DNA from: Acinetobacter pittii ATCC 19004 = CIP 70.29
GTDB lineage: Bacteria > Pseudomonadota > Gammaproteobacteria > Pseudomonadales > Moraxellaceae
NCBI RefSeq assembly: GCF_000369045.1
Contig: NZ_KB849790.1
Coordinates: 565,422 to 629,421, forward strand
Length of the DNA stretch: 64,000 nucleotides
Reading direction: 5' to 3'
The notes under the pieces were generated by a model. It did no database searches, was not told where the DNA came from, and saw only the letters and a list, made by a program, of their open reading frames with translations. Shown here one piece after another: positions 1-6,903 of the stretch (position 1 is its first letter; each line of letters begins with the position of its first letter). Position numbers and translations under genes: made by a program.

Positions 1-417
1 CCCGCCCGGTACACCGCCGTAAAGATGACTATAACCAAATAAAGCCGCACCTGGTGGAATCTGCTTTTTATTAATAATTGCGCCGCGCCCTGTATTGGTT
101 GTTTCGCAGGCAGCGGTCAGGTCTAGTTGGCAGAAGAAACATTCGCCACAGGCAATCACAAAAGGAACAATGACACGATCACCCTTTTTCACTGCGGTGA
201 CAGCTGGACCAACTTCTTCAACCACGCCCATAAATTCGTGCCCAAAGATATCACCCTGTTCGGTTCTAGGGATTTTGCCTCGATATAAATGTAAATCAGA
301 GCCACATATCGCTGTGGCAGTCACGCGTAAAATAATGTCATCCGGTTCTTGAATAATAGGGTCTGCTACTGTTTCTACTCGAACGTCTTCTGCACCGTGG
401 TAAGTAAGAGCGCGCAT
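1..417 (-). CDS. Zinc-dependent alcohol dehydrogenase (partial, C-terminus outside window)
   Basis: The first 139 codons of a medium-chain zinc alcohol dehydrogenase are visible; the rest lies beyond the left edge. The GroES-like catalytic domain has the catalytic zinc ligands C38 (ICGSD) and H60-E61 (GHEF), and the four structural-zinc cysteines C90, C93, C96 and C104. The visible end, GALFGY-like then YGGVPGG, resembles the glutathione-independent formaldehyde dehydrogenase/threonine dehydrogenase-like branch, so an NAD-linked oxidation of an alcohol or aldehyde adduct is likely. The substrate cannot be told from this part. The gene is transcribed leftward with nothing cotranscribed upstream inside the window. 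Confidence 0.93.
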   Translation of the reverse strand, partial: MRALTYHGAEDVRVETVADPIIQEPDDIILRVTATAICGSDLHLYRGKIPRTEQGDIFGHEFMGVVEEVGPAVTAVKKGDRVIVPFVIACGECFFCQLDLTAACETTNTGRGAIINKKQIPPGAALFGYSHLYGGVPGG

Positions 418-600
418 ATTGTTATTCCTCTATTTTCTATCATGTCCTTTGATTATGAGGAGGCTTTCTTTACGGTTTGCAACGATTCTTACTTTTCACG
501 TAAGGCATATAGTTCAAATGCAACGCAATAGGAATTTCAGTAACATTTAATGAATATAGGATTGTTTCAGCTAGGAATGTTTTTGTTATTTACCCCAACA

Positions 601-637
601 AAAAAAGCCAATCATCTCTGCAATAAAATGATTGGCT
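601..637 (-). terminator. Intrinsic terminator after the hydroxyacyl-CoA-type dehydrogenase
   Basis: A perfect 9-bp stem (GCCAATCAT at 607-615 with ATGATTGGC at 628-636) is followed on the minus strand by a run of U (601-606). It lies about 20 bases beyond the stop codon at 656. Confidence 0.85.
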
Positions 638-655
638 CTATTCTAATATTTTGAA

Positions 656-1606
656 TTAATCTAACTTAAGTTGTTGTCTAAGCTTCAAGATATCGACCAG
701 ACCTTTATCTCTGGTTTCATATAAATCGATATCTTTATATTGTGTTAATAGCTGGTTGGTTTGTGCTTCCAACAACTCTGTGATCTCATCTGAATGTTGA
801 AATGCGTGCATATCATTCCACCATTCTGTCATTGGTGGGCCTAAATGATGAATTGCTTCTTTAAAGCCCTTTTGGTTGGCAAGCTGCATATTAATGTAGG
901 GGCCAAAGAGCGCCCATCTTAAACCCGGCCCGCTGGTAATCGCGACATCGACATCTTCGGCAGAGCACACGCCTTGTTCAACCAATGAAAAAGCTTCTCG
1001 CCATAGCGCAGCCTGCAAACGGTTTGCGACATGCCCTTTTACTTCTTTATTTAAAATAATTGGATTCTTACCCAGTTGTTTATAGAACTCAGAAGCCTGT
1101 TTTAAAATTTGAGGAGCTGTCAAATTACCGCCAACGATCTCGACCAAAGGTAAAAGATGAGGCGGATTAAAAGGATGACCTAATAAAATACGTTCAGGAT
1201 GTTTGGCCTCTTTTTGAAAATCAGACACTTTTAAGCCCGATGAACTTGAAGCAATAATGGTATGTTCAGGGCAATATGCTGTGATTTCTTGATATAGCTG
1301 TTGTTTTACATCGAGACGTTCTGGGGCATTTTCTTGAATAAAATCTACATCTGAAACTGCATCTTTTAAGTGATTAAAAATTTCCAGATGAAGTAGTACA
1401 TCTTGCTGAGAATATGTGTGTTCCGCGTTTTGATCTAAAGCCAATAAATCATTTAAATTTGCAGATATTCTTTTTTTAAAGACCGCTTCATCTATAGGAT
1501 ACGGGTCGTAAACCTTAACTTTAAATCCTTTATATAAAAATAAGGCCGTCCAACTTGCACCTATTACACCTGCTCCAACAACACCAACCGTTTTAATGAC
1601 TTCCAT
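656..1606 (-). CDS. 3-hydroxyacyl-CoA dehydrogenase family protein (L-carnitine dehydrogenase/lambda-crystallin type)
   Basis: NAD-dependent oxidoreductase of the 3-hydroxyacyl-CoA dehydrogenase superfamily. The N-terminal Rossmann motif GVVGAGVIGASW is followed by the HPFNPPHLLPLVEIVGG block and the C-terminal GPGLRWALFGP motif typical of single-domain members of about 315 residues (L-carnitine dehydrogenase, L-gulonate dehydrogenase/lambda-crystallin). The substrate is probably a short 3-hydroxy acid or carnitine-like compound and cannot be fixed from sequence. The longest reading frame opens at 1621, but the ATG at 1606 is preferred because CGAGGAAAAT precedes it at normal ribosome-binding spacing. 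The gene is divergent from the YddG-like exporter. Confidence 0.85.
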   Translation of the reverse strand: MEVIKTVGVVGAGVIGASWTALFLYKGFKVKVYDPYPIDEAVFKKRISANLNDLLALDQNAEHTYSQQDVLLHLEIFNHLKDAVSDVDFIQENAPERLDVKQQLYQEITAYCPEHTIIASSSSGLKVSDFQKEAKHPERILLGHPFNPPHLLPLVEIVGGNLTAPQILKQASEFYKQLGKNPIILNKEVKGHVANRLQAALWREAFSLVEQGVCSAEDVDVAITSGPGLRWALFGPYINMQLANQKGFKEAIHHLGPPMTEWWNDMHAFQHSDEITELLEAQTNQLLTQYKDIDLYETRDKGLVDILKLRQQLKLD

Positions 1607-1809
1607 ATTTTCCTCGTACAAATGTTGTTTTATCCGAAATTTCGTTACTCAATTGAATGCTAAATAAACATAGCAGATTCAACCAATCAATAAATTTAAT
1701 TGTTTATATTTTATATAATTTGTCCTATATTCCTTAGCTTGAAAATTGATTCCTTTCATCTATATAGCTTCATCTTTTACCATTTTTTTACCGTTATTTA
1801 CTGAATTTT

Positions 1810-2742
1810 ATGTCAAAAAATCTAGCAACATTGATTGGTTTAAGCGCCATTTTCATGTGGGCATCTCTGGTCGGTCTGATGAAGCAAGTCAGTGCCGCCA
1901 TTGGGCCTGAGCTAGGTGTTACGTTTATTTATTCTTTAAGTGCGCTACTGTTGCTTGCCATTTTCAAAGTTCCAGATTTTAAGCAGATCTCTAAAAAATA
2001 CTTAATATTTGGCACAATTCTATTTGTCGCTTATGAGGTGTGCTTTTCATTTGCGATTGCTTATTCTCAGACAGCAAGACAAGCCATTGAAATTAGTATT
2101 GTTAACTATCTGTGGCCGAGTTTAACGGTTTTGGCTTTCGTTATTTTTAAAGAATTAAAGTTTAATTTTCTTATTATTCTCGGCTTACTTATTTCAATTT
2201 CTGGCATTATTTTTATTCAAACTGGAAGCGGTGATTTTAGTCTAAATAGTCTTGTCGATAATTTTCATAGCAACCCACTTAGCTATATTTTGGCATTTAC
2301 AGGTGCCATCATTTGGGCTTTTTACTGTGTACTCACCAAAAAATTAAGTAATGGGCAAAATCCAATTTCCATTTTCTTTGTTGGTGTCGCGCTCACTCTC
2401 TGGCTCAAGCTGCTTGTCTCGGGGCACTTTGCCATCCCTTCAATGGATATTCCAGCTCTCCTCACCCTTTTAGTTGCTTCTGCTGCCATGGGTTTTGGTT
2501 ATGCCGCTTGGAACATTGGCATCATTCATGGAAACATTACCGTGCTTGTGGTGGCCTCTTATTTCACCCCGATCATTTCGTCTATTTTGGCGATGTTTGT
2601 TTTACAAACTCAATTATCGATGAGCTTTTGGCAAGGAACAGCAATGGTGACGGCTGGTTCCTTTATTTGCTGGGTTTCAACCAACTGGTCTGTGATTCAG
2701 CCCTTCTTTAAAAAATTAAGAAAAGGCCAAAAAGCATTGTAG
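1810..2742 (+). CDS. yddG: DMT-superfamily exporter, YddG-like
   Basis: Inner-membrane exporter of the drug/metabolite transporter (EamA) superfamily with about ten hydrophobic helices in 310 residues, arranged as two repeats. The stretch EVCFSFAIAYSQTARQAIEISIVNYLWPSLT is the signature of YddG-type aromatic amino acid exporters; in Enterobacteria the family exports aromatic amino acids and tolerates paraquat-like compounds. The gene stands alone, with an AT-rich shared upstream region towards the divergent dehydrogenase. Transport of aromatic compounds is inferred from family membership only. Confidence 0.85.
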   Translation: MSKNLATLIGLSAIFMWASLVGLMKQVSAAIGPELGVTFIYSLSALLLLAIFKVPDFKQISKKYLIFGTILFVAYEVCFSFAIAYSQTARQAIEISIVNYLWPSLTVLAFVIFKELKFNFLIILGLLISISGIIFIQTGSGDFSLNSLVDNFHSNPLSYILAFTGAIIWAFYCVLTKKLSNGQNPISIFFVGVALTLWLKLLVSGHFAIPSMDIPALLTLLVASAAMGFGYAAWNIGIIHGNITVLVVASYFTPIISSILAMFVLQTQLSMSFWQGTAMVTAGSFICWVSTNWSVIQPFFKKLRKGQKAL

Positions 2743-2870
2743 ATGTACCAAAGTGAATTTTTTAAGTATGCGATAACTCCGACGAAGAAGAATTCCCCCA
2801 TTGCCCAAAGCATGCTAACATCCAAATTCTGACAATTACCAATGTCAAAATAATTTCTAGAGGGAATAAG

Positions 2871-3302
2871 ATGTTAAAAACTCAAAAAATCAACATCGTA
2901 CAAGAATTTGATGCACCCGTAGACAAAGTCTTTGCAACCTTAAGTGAGCATGAAAACCTAAGTAAACTTTTCGCTCCTGCTAAAGTGACTCGCATTAGCA
3001 ACGGAAAAGACGCTCGTAATGGTGTTGGCTCTGCGCGCAAAATGTCTATTCCATTGACCCCTTCATTTGTAGAAACCAATTTAGTCTACAAAGAAAATGA
3101 ACTGATTGAATACGCAATTACGAGCGGGATTAGCCCAATTAAAGGTCACCGTGGTGTCATGAAATTTACTGACTTGGGAAATAATCGAACTCGTTTGGAT
3201 TACACCATTAGCTTTAAAGGCCGCGTACCATTTATTGGCCCTATTATTAAAGCCGCTCTACAAAATGGTGTGAGTCGCGGACTTAAAAAACTTAAGTTTT
3301 AA
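2871..3302 (+). CDS. SRPBCC (START/polyketide-cyclase fold) protein
   Basis: A 143-residue protein with the SRPBCC helix-grip signature: an N-terminal strand ending in VQEFDAPVDKVFATLSEHENLSKLF, a central strand EYAITSGISPIKGHRG, and a long C-terminal helix. Such proteins hold a small hydrophobic ligand; no catalytic residues can be assigned. GAGGGAATAAG gives a good ribosome-binding site. It is the last gene before a bidirectional terminator shared with the convergent TetR gene. Confidence 0.8.
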   Translation: MLKTQKINIVQEFDAPVDKVFATLSEHENLSKLFAPAKVTRISNGKDARNGVGSARKMSIPLTPSFVETNLVYKENELIEYAITSGISPIKGHRGVMKFTDLGNNRTRLDYTISFKGRVPFIGPIIKAALQNGVSRGLKKLKF

Positions 3303-3315
3303 TCGACCAATATCT

Positions 3316-3345
3316 ACAAAAAAGCCCAATCACGGGCTTTTTGTT
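3316..3345 (+). terminator. Bidirectional terminator between SRPBCC and TetR genes
   Basis: Stem AAAGCCC (3321-3327) with GGGCTTT (3334-3340), a run of A on the left and TTGTTTT on the right, so it can end transcription from both convergent genes. Confidence 0.85.
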
Positions 3346-3352
3346 TTAAGGT

Positions 3353-3919
3353 TTAAGTTGAATGCTCAGATAGCATAAATAAAAAGTAATCTAATAATTT
3401 ATCTCGTTCATCTACGCTATTGGCACTTAACAGCTGAACCATTGCCCCATCAATTGCAAATAGAAACATGTGGGCATCTTTTATTGAAGCGGTAGTTTTT
3501 ACAGTAAGGAGCAGCTTATAAAGCTCATTTATAAACCAGTTTCTATAAGCAACAACCACTCGATAAGCCGTTGCATAACACTTTTCAATTTCAAAAATTG
3601 CTTTAAATGGTAAACGGTAAAATCCTTCTAAATTGGCATGTAAAAAGTAAATTTGCTTGAGTTTATCGAACACCATAAGTTCGCTGTATGAATTGATAAT
3701 TGAAAGGACTTTTACTTTGAGCGCATCCGTTTGAAAGGTTAAACACATCTCGATCAGTCGTGCTTTTGAATGAAAGATGTTATAGAAAGTCGCTTTGGGG
3801 ATTTTGGCTTCAGCAATAATTCGGTCAACCCCGACCTTGTTAAATCCATCTTGATTAAATAAATCTTTTGCTGTGTGCAGCACTCGTAGTGCTCTAAATG
3901 AAGATTCTAAATTGTTCAT
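3353..3919 (-). CDS. TetR/AcrR family regulator (first copy of a local TetR family)
   Basis: A 188-residue transcriptional repressor-type protein. Its N-terminal helix-turn-helix reads FNKVGVDRIIAEAKIPKATFYNIFHSKARLIEM. The C-terminal ligand domain has AIFEIEKCYATAY and FLFAIDGAMVQLL, which correspond to KAIFETKLTYRKAY and FLYMIEGAIIQFL in the TetR proteins at 34.5 kb and 53.4 kb. All three TetR genes lie immediately downstream, on the same strand, of a C4-type RNA element, and this is the most divergent copy. Upstream, TATATACCGCTTAAAA resembles the TTACCGTTATAAA found before the other two and may hold a common operator. The ligand and targets are unknown. Confidence 0.88.
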   Translation of the reverse strand: MNNLESSFRALRVLHTAKDLFNQDGFNKVGVDRIIAEAKIPKATFYNIFHSKARLIEMCLTFQTDALKVKVLSIINSYSELMVFDKLKQIYFLHANLEGFYRLPFKAIFEIEKCYATAYRVVVAYRNWFINELYKLLLTVKTTASIKDAHMFLFAIDGAMVQLLSANSVDERDKLLDYFLFMLSEHST

Positions 3920-4101
3920 ATATACCGCTTAAAATAATTTTTTGTTGTATGTAAAAGAGATAGAAATGCCGTCACTCTTAAATTGAGTGCTAAAAACAGG
4001 CATACAAAAGCGGCACAAAATGGTGTGCTCGCCTATCTCTGGTTTATTGTTGCTATGATTTTTGAGTCGTAATGATGTTTAGGCGTAAAAACCTAGAGTC
4101 G

Positions 4102-4185
4102 TCAAAACCGATTTATAGAATGTTTAAACGGTATGAATAGAAAGAGTTTGGGAAAGGCCAAAAATTGAGAAGAATTAGTACGCAT
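4102..4185 (-). CDS. Short ORF downstream of C4-type RNA copy 1 (27 codons), candidate antisense target
   Basis: A 27-codon frame starts at ATG 4185 after AAAGGAGTCCGCT, a strong ribosome-binding site at good spacing. The bases covering this site, AGCCAAAG (minus strand, 4202-4195) and GTCCGCTA (minus strand, 4191-4184), are complementary to two segments of the adjacent C4-type RNA: CUUUGGCU (8 of 8) and UAGCAGAC (7 of 8). This is the a/b against a'/b' layout known for phage P1/P7 C4 RNA and the reading frame it silences. The encoded peptide, rich in Phe and Leu, matches nothing I recognise. That it is translated is inference. Confidence 0.45.
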   Translation of the reverse strand: MRTNSSQFLAFPKLFLFIPFKHSINRF

Positions 4186-4210
4186 AGCGGACTCCTTTGG
4201 CTATAAAGAA

Positions 4211-4412
4211 GTTTCACCGCATTACTGCTAAATAATGGTGGTGAAACGAAAGAGGGTTAGCAGACTGGAGCCAAAGAATCCAGCACACCCGAGGGTGTCC
4301 CCCTTCCGTTCCACCGCAAAGGGGGCACACAGGGATTTCCACAAAAAAGTTAGACTTTTTCGTGTACTTTGGCTGATGGTCTGCTAAAACCAACTGGCAA
4401 TGTAGGCCAGCC
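4211..4412 (-). ncRNA. C4-type antisense RNA element, copy 1
   Basis: A structured RNA on the minus strand resembling the phage P1/P7 C4 family. Helix P1: GTTTCACC (4211-4218) with GGTGAAAC (4240-4247). Helix P2a: TAGCAGAC (4258-4265) with GTCTGCTA (4379-4386). Helix P2b: AGCCAAAG (4269-4276) with CTTTGGCT (4367-4374). The hairpins CACACCCGAGGGTGT and CCCCCTT/AAGGGGG (around ACCGC) and the conserved CTGGCAATGTAGGCCAG (4394-4410) complete the fold. P1, P2a and P2b are preserved with different bases in the copies at 35.3 and 54.3 kb. The RNA lies in the otherwise gene-free 3920-4707 stretch between the TetR gene and the SMI1-like gene. The strand is set by the conserved promoter. Confidence 0.8.
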
Positions 4413-4417
4413 CGCAA

Positions 4418-4446
4418 AGGATAGTATCCGCTTTTGTTGTCGTCAA
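4418..4446 (-). promoter_or_regulatory. Promoter of C4-type RNA copy 1
   Basis: On the minus strand a -35 TTGACG (4446-4441) and -10 TATCCT (4423-4418) are separated by exactly 17 bases. The same arrangement occurs at the same place in the other two copies. Transcription would start near 4411, just before the conserved GGCTGGCC hairpin. Confidence 0.7.
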
Positions 4447-4707
4447 GCGTGGGAAATGACATTTGTTTTAAAATAGATCCTTAAAAAGAAAGAAATTAGC
4501 CATCGGAAATGGGCTTATATATTCATAGAAAAATAAGGATATACCTTTCTTGCTTTATTAATTTAGTAACTACATAGCAAACTATAGATTAGCTCTAGAG
4601 ATGACTTATATATTTAATTTTAAGCATTAATCTTTGCAACATAATTAGAATAATAAATAAAATGGGATATGCTAAAAAAACTAGCCCTTGTTAGAGCTTC
4701 AATAAAA

Positions 4708-5223
4708 TTATTTTTTTGTTCGCATCTCCCAGAATTTATCGCCCTCAAAATTAACATAGTCAGTTATAAAATATTCAAAGTTGACTGAACAATACCAATC
4801 TGAGCGATTATCAAAAGGTAAAGCGATAAGTACAACGCCATAATCCTTACTTTCAGGATCACACCTTAACAATAACAAATCTGAATCACCATAAAACTCA
4901 CCAATTATCAAATCCCCCTTAGTGAAGTCTTTAGGCCTTAACTCTCTATAATATTTATTAGATGACTGTAACTCATCAATACTAAATATTCTCGCTCCCC
5001 ATTGCCCATATTCCTCATCCTTGAATAAATCAGCCCCATTACTAACTAAGAGGAACTCCTTAAACTCTGTGGGTAATTGCAAATCGATATCATCAAATCT
5101 ATCTGGTGAAATACCATTATTCAAAATACAACGAAACTGAAAAAAAGTTTTTTCTCCTCTATGAACAGCGTGCTTTAGTTCTTTACTCCAAAGAATCTCT
5201 ATTTTTCTTAATGCTTCATTCAC
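4708..5223 (-). CDS. SMI1/KNR4 superfamily protein, candidate orphan immunity protein
   Basis: A cytosolic protein of about 171 residues with the SMI1/KNR4 core: IDLQLPTEFKEFLLVSNGADLF, then the GDLIIGEFYGDSDLLLLRCDP strand pair and a GVVLIALPFDNRSDWYCSV stretch. The superfamily supplies many immunity proteins of polymorphic toxins. The longest frame opens with TTG at 5235, but GTG at 5223 is preceded by TTGGAGAAAAAT and is the better start. It follows a 44-codon remnant and lies downstream of the cdiBAI locus on the same strand, the usual place for displaced immunity genes. No intact cognate toxin is present. Confidence 0.7.
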   Translation of the reverse strand: MNEALRKIEILWSKELKHAVHRGEKTFFQFRCILNNGISPDRFDDIDLQLPTEFKEFLLVSNGADLFKDEEYGQWGARIFSIDELQSSNKYYRELRPKDFTKGDLIIGEFYGDSDLLLLRCDPESKDYGVVLIALPFDNRSDWYCSVNFEYFITDYVNFEGDKFWEMRTKK

Positions 5224-5241
5224 ATTTTTCTCCAAAAAGAA

Positions 5242-5376
5242 TTAAATTCTTGTTAAGGGTGTCCCTAAATTCTTCACAAGAATTTTTTGATCGCTTTTTA
5301 AGGCATCAACATTTTTAGCTGCCTTTAAATCCACACGTATTGATAATTCAATTAAAGCAGATGTTCTGTCATCCAT
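5242..5376 (-). pseudogene. 44-codon open fragment, possible C-terminal remnant of an orphan CDI toxin
   Basis: A short frame on the minus strand encodes IELSIRVDLKAAKNV and ends KNLGTPLTRI-stop 18 bases before the preferred start of the SMI1-like immunity candidate. It has no ribosome-binding site and its apparent ATG falls inside a perfect 15-bp palindrome. An orphan toxin tail directly before its immunity gene, downstream of an active cdiA, is common in CDI loci. I do not recognise the fragment, so a chance frame remains possible. Confidence 0.35.
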
Positions 5377-5393
5377 AGTGGATGACAGAACAT
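5361..5393. repeat. Perfect 15-bp inverted repeat with 3-base loop
   Basis: ATGTTCTGTCATCCA (5361-5375) is followed after TAG by its exact reverse complement (5379-5393). There is no U-tract, so it is not a standard terminator. It sits at the edge between the CDI immunity gene and the toxin remnant, and could be a recombination or insertion scar, or a protein-binding site. Confidence 0.75.
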
Positions 5394-5434
5394 TCAACAG
5401 CTATATTCGCTGCTATATATTTCTTGTACAGAAT

Positions 5435-5464
5435 AAAAATAAGGGGCTTCATCCCCTTATTTTT
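5435..5464. terminator. Bidirectional terminator after the CDI immunity gene
   Basis: A 12-bp stem, AAAAATAAGGGG (5435-5446) with CCCCTTATTTTT (5453-5464), with A/T runs on both sides, lies just beyond the stop of the large immunity gene at 5492. Confidence 0.9.
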
Positions 5465-5491
5465 ATCAATAAAAGTCTTTTTATATAAATA

Positions 5492-6892
5492 TTACTTAGC
5501 TTTAAACAAGTTAAAAATTGGGTTAGAAATTTCTTGAGATTCACTCAAGTCATTACACCAATAATCCATGAAAGTGACTTTAACAAAAAACCGCTCAAAT
5601 ACAATTACTTTAATTGCTATACGAAACAAATTAAACTCTTGTGGATCGATTTGGTCTAAATAAACTTCTGAATGCCCCTCAAAATGATCAACTTTACTTT
5701 CTACATTTGACCATTCTGATTGCGCTAATGGGTAATTACTAGCTAATACTTGAAGTATGGATTCAGCATACTTCTGACGGCTCATTGTTTCTTGCTCTGG
5801 TCGATCCCACGCTCCAATAAATAGTTCCTTTTCTATAGGAGAGTCATATCCATCGGGTTTATAAAAAAACTCTATTTCACTTACCTCACCATGATTATAA
5901 ACATCCTCAACACCATAACCAAGCGCTATAGGATCAAACATGCGTAATAACCATGCTTGAGACAATTGAACAATCCATTGATCGGTACCAAATTCCTTTA
6001 TTCCCTTCAAATATGTATAAATATTTTCCGGCGGCACTTCTGCTTGCATATAAGCATCTGATATTAAATTAAAATGAGGCACACGGAAGACATCAGTATA
6101 ATTAGTCTGCAAAGGAATATTAATTACATTATGTTCAGATAAGCCTTTTAAAACTCTATAATCCGTGTTTATTACATAAGCCTTTTCTGGTGACCAAAAG
6201 GCATCAGTACCCAAATGATGTTTAACTATTTCACGCTGTTCATCCACATGTTCTGTTTTTTCAAATATATCTTGTACTTGCTCAGTTAATTGAATGTAAA
6301 CAGCATCATCTGATAACTTTTCTACTTTATACGCGGGGGTAGACAATAAACACTCTAAGCCAAATAAATCGACATAAGGTTTACCAAATACCGTTCCCCA
6401 ATACATATCTGGTAACCAATGTTTTAGTTCATAGGAAAAAGGTGTTACCCCACGCCATCCTTCTTTAATTCCTAACTGTGGTTCCGAATGCCGATTTGCA
6501 TCAATAATTGCTAAGTCCGCATTAAATTGTAAGGTAGTAGTTTTCAGATAATTTATCAATTTATGCTGATCAATTTGAGTAAACTCTGAGGTAAGATATT
6601 CCTCACTATGCGTCTCTCCATGCAGTGAAGGCCAAAAACTTCCTTGATAACGGGGCTTTTTTAAACGTTGGCACAATAATCGATCAGCAGCTCCCCCTCT
6701 GTCATTAGGAATCAGTTTTTCTATTATGTCAGGTGAAAATGGGATTTTTAATGGTTCCCAAAAACCATACTTTTCTGGAAGCATTTCTGGAAAGGAATTA
6801 CAGTAGTGGTGTATCCGTTTAAAAAATTCTTGGGGATCTCTCAACATATTTGGAGTAAAAATTTTGCTATAAATAGGACGCTTAAACTTCAT
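5492..6892 (-). CDS. cdiI: Large CDI immunity protein, DUF3396/TsiV-like
   Basis: A soluble 466-residue protein starting 11 bases after the cdiA stop, so by position it is the immunity protein for the CdiA toxin tip. Residues 145-185 (GWRGVTPFSYELKHWLPDMYWGTVFG split over the region, then FGLECLLSTPA) resemble the DUF3396 family renamed TsiV, immunity proteins for VRR-type nucleases. That fits the nuclease fold predicted for this CdiA tip. The C-terminal half (residues 280-466) looks like a second domain that I cannot name. At 466 residues it is much longer than most CdiI proteins (100-180). ATG 6892 has AGGA nine bases upstream. The family assignment is from memory of the motif pattern. Confidence 0.7.
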   Translation of the reverse strand: MKFKRPIYSKIFTPNMLRDPQEFFKRIHHYCNSFPEMLPEKYGFWEPLKIPFSPDIIEKLIPNDRGGAADRLLCQRLKKPRYQGSFWPSLHGETHSEEYLTSEFTQIDQHKLINYLKTTTLQFNADLAIIDANRHSEPQLGIKEGWRGVTPFSYELKHWLPDMYWGTVFGKPYVDLFGLECLLSTPAYKVEKLSDDAVYIQLTEQVQDIFEKTEHVDEQREIVKHHLGTDAFWSPEKAYVINTDYRVLKGLSEHNVINIPLQTNYTDVFRVPHFNLISDAYMQAEVPPENIYTYLKGIKEFGTDQWIVQLSQAWLLRMFDPIALGYGVEDVYNHGEVSEIEFFYKPDGYDSPIEKELFIGAWDRPEQETMSRQKYAESILQVLASNYPLAQSEWSNVESKVDHFEGHSEVYLDQIDPQEFNLFRIAIKVIVFERFFVKVTFMDYWCNDLSESQEISNPIFNLFKAK

Positions 6893-6903
6893 TTGATAAT
6901 TTC

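Noticed and set aside
349..531. 60-codon plus-strand frame at the left end
   Set aside because: It covers the promoter region of the alcohol dehydrogenase and lacks a ribosome site or recognisable protein.
4214..4462. 82-codon minus-strand frame, and similar frames at 35188-35518 and 54100-54312
   Set aside because: They run through the C4-type RNA, have no conserved protein between copies, and their base changes preserve helices rather than codons. Only the short frames after the RNA were kept, at low confidence.
4211..4480. C4-type element read on the plus strand, with a conserved six-codon frame ATG-ACA-TTT at its end
   Set aside because: No promoter is conserved on the plus strand, whereas TTGAC-N17-TAT(C/T)CT is present on the minus strand in all three copies. 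The six-codon frame lies upstream of that minus-strand promoter and is probably chance.
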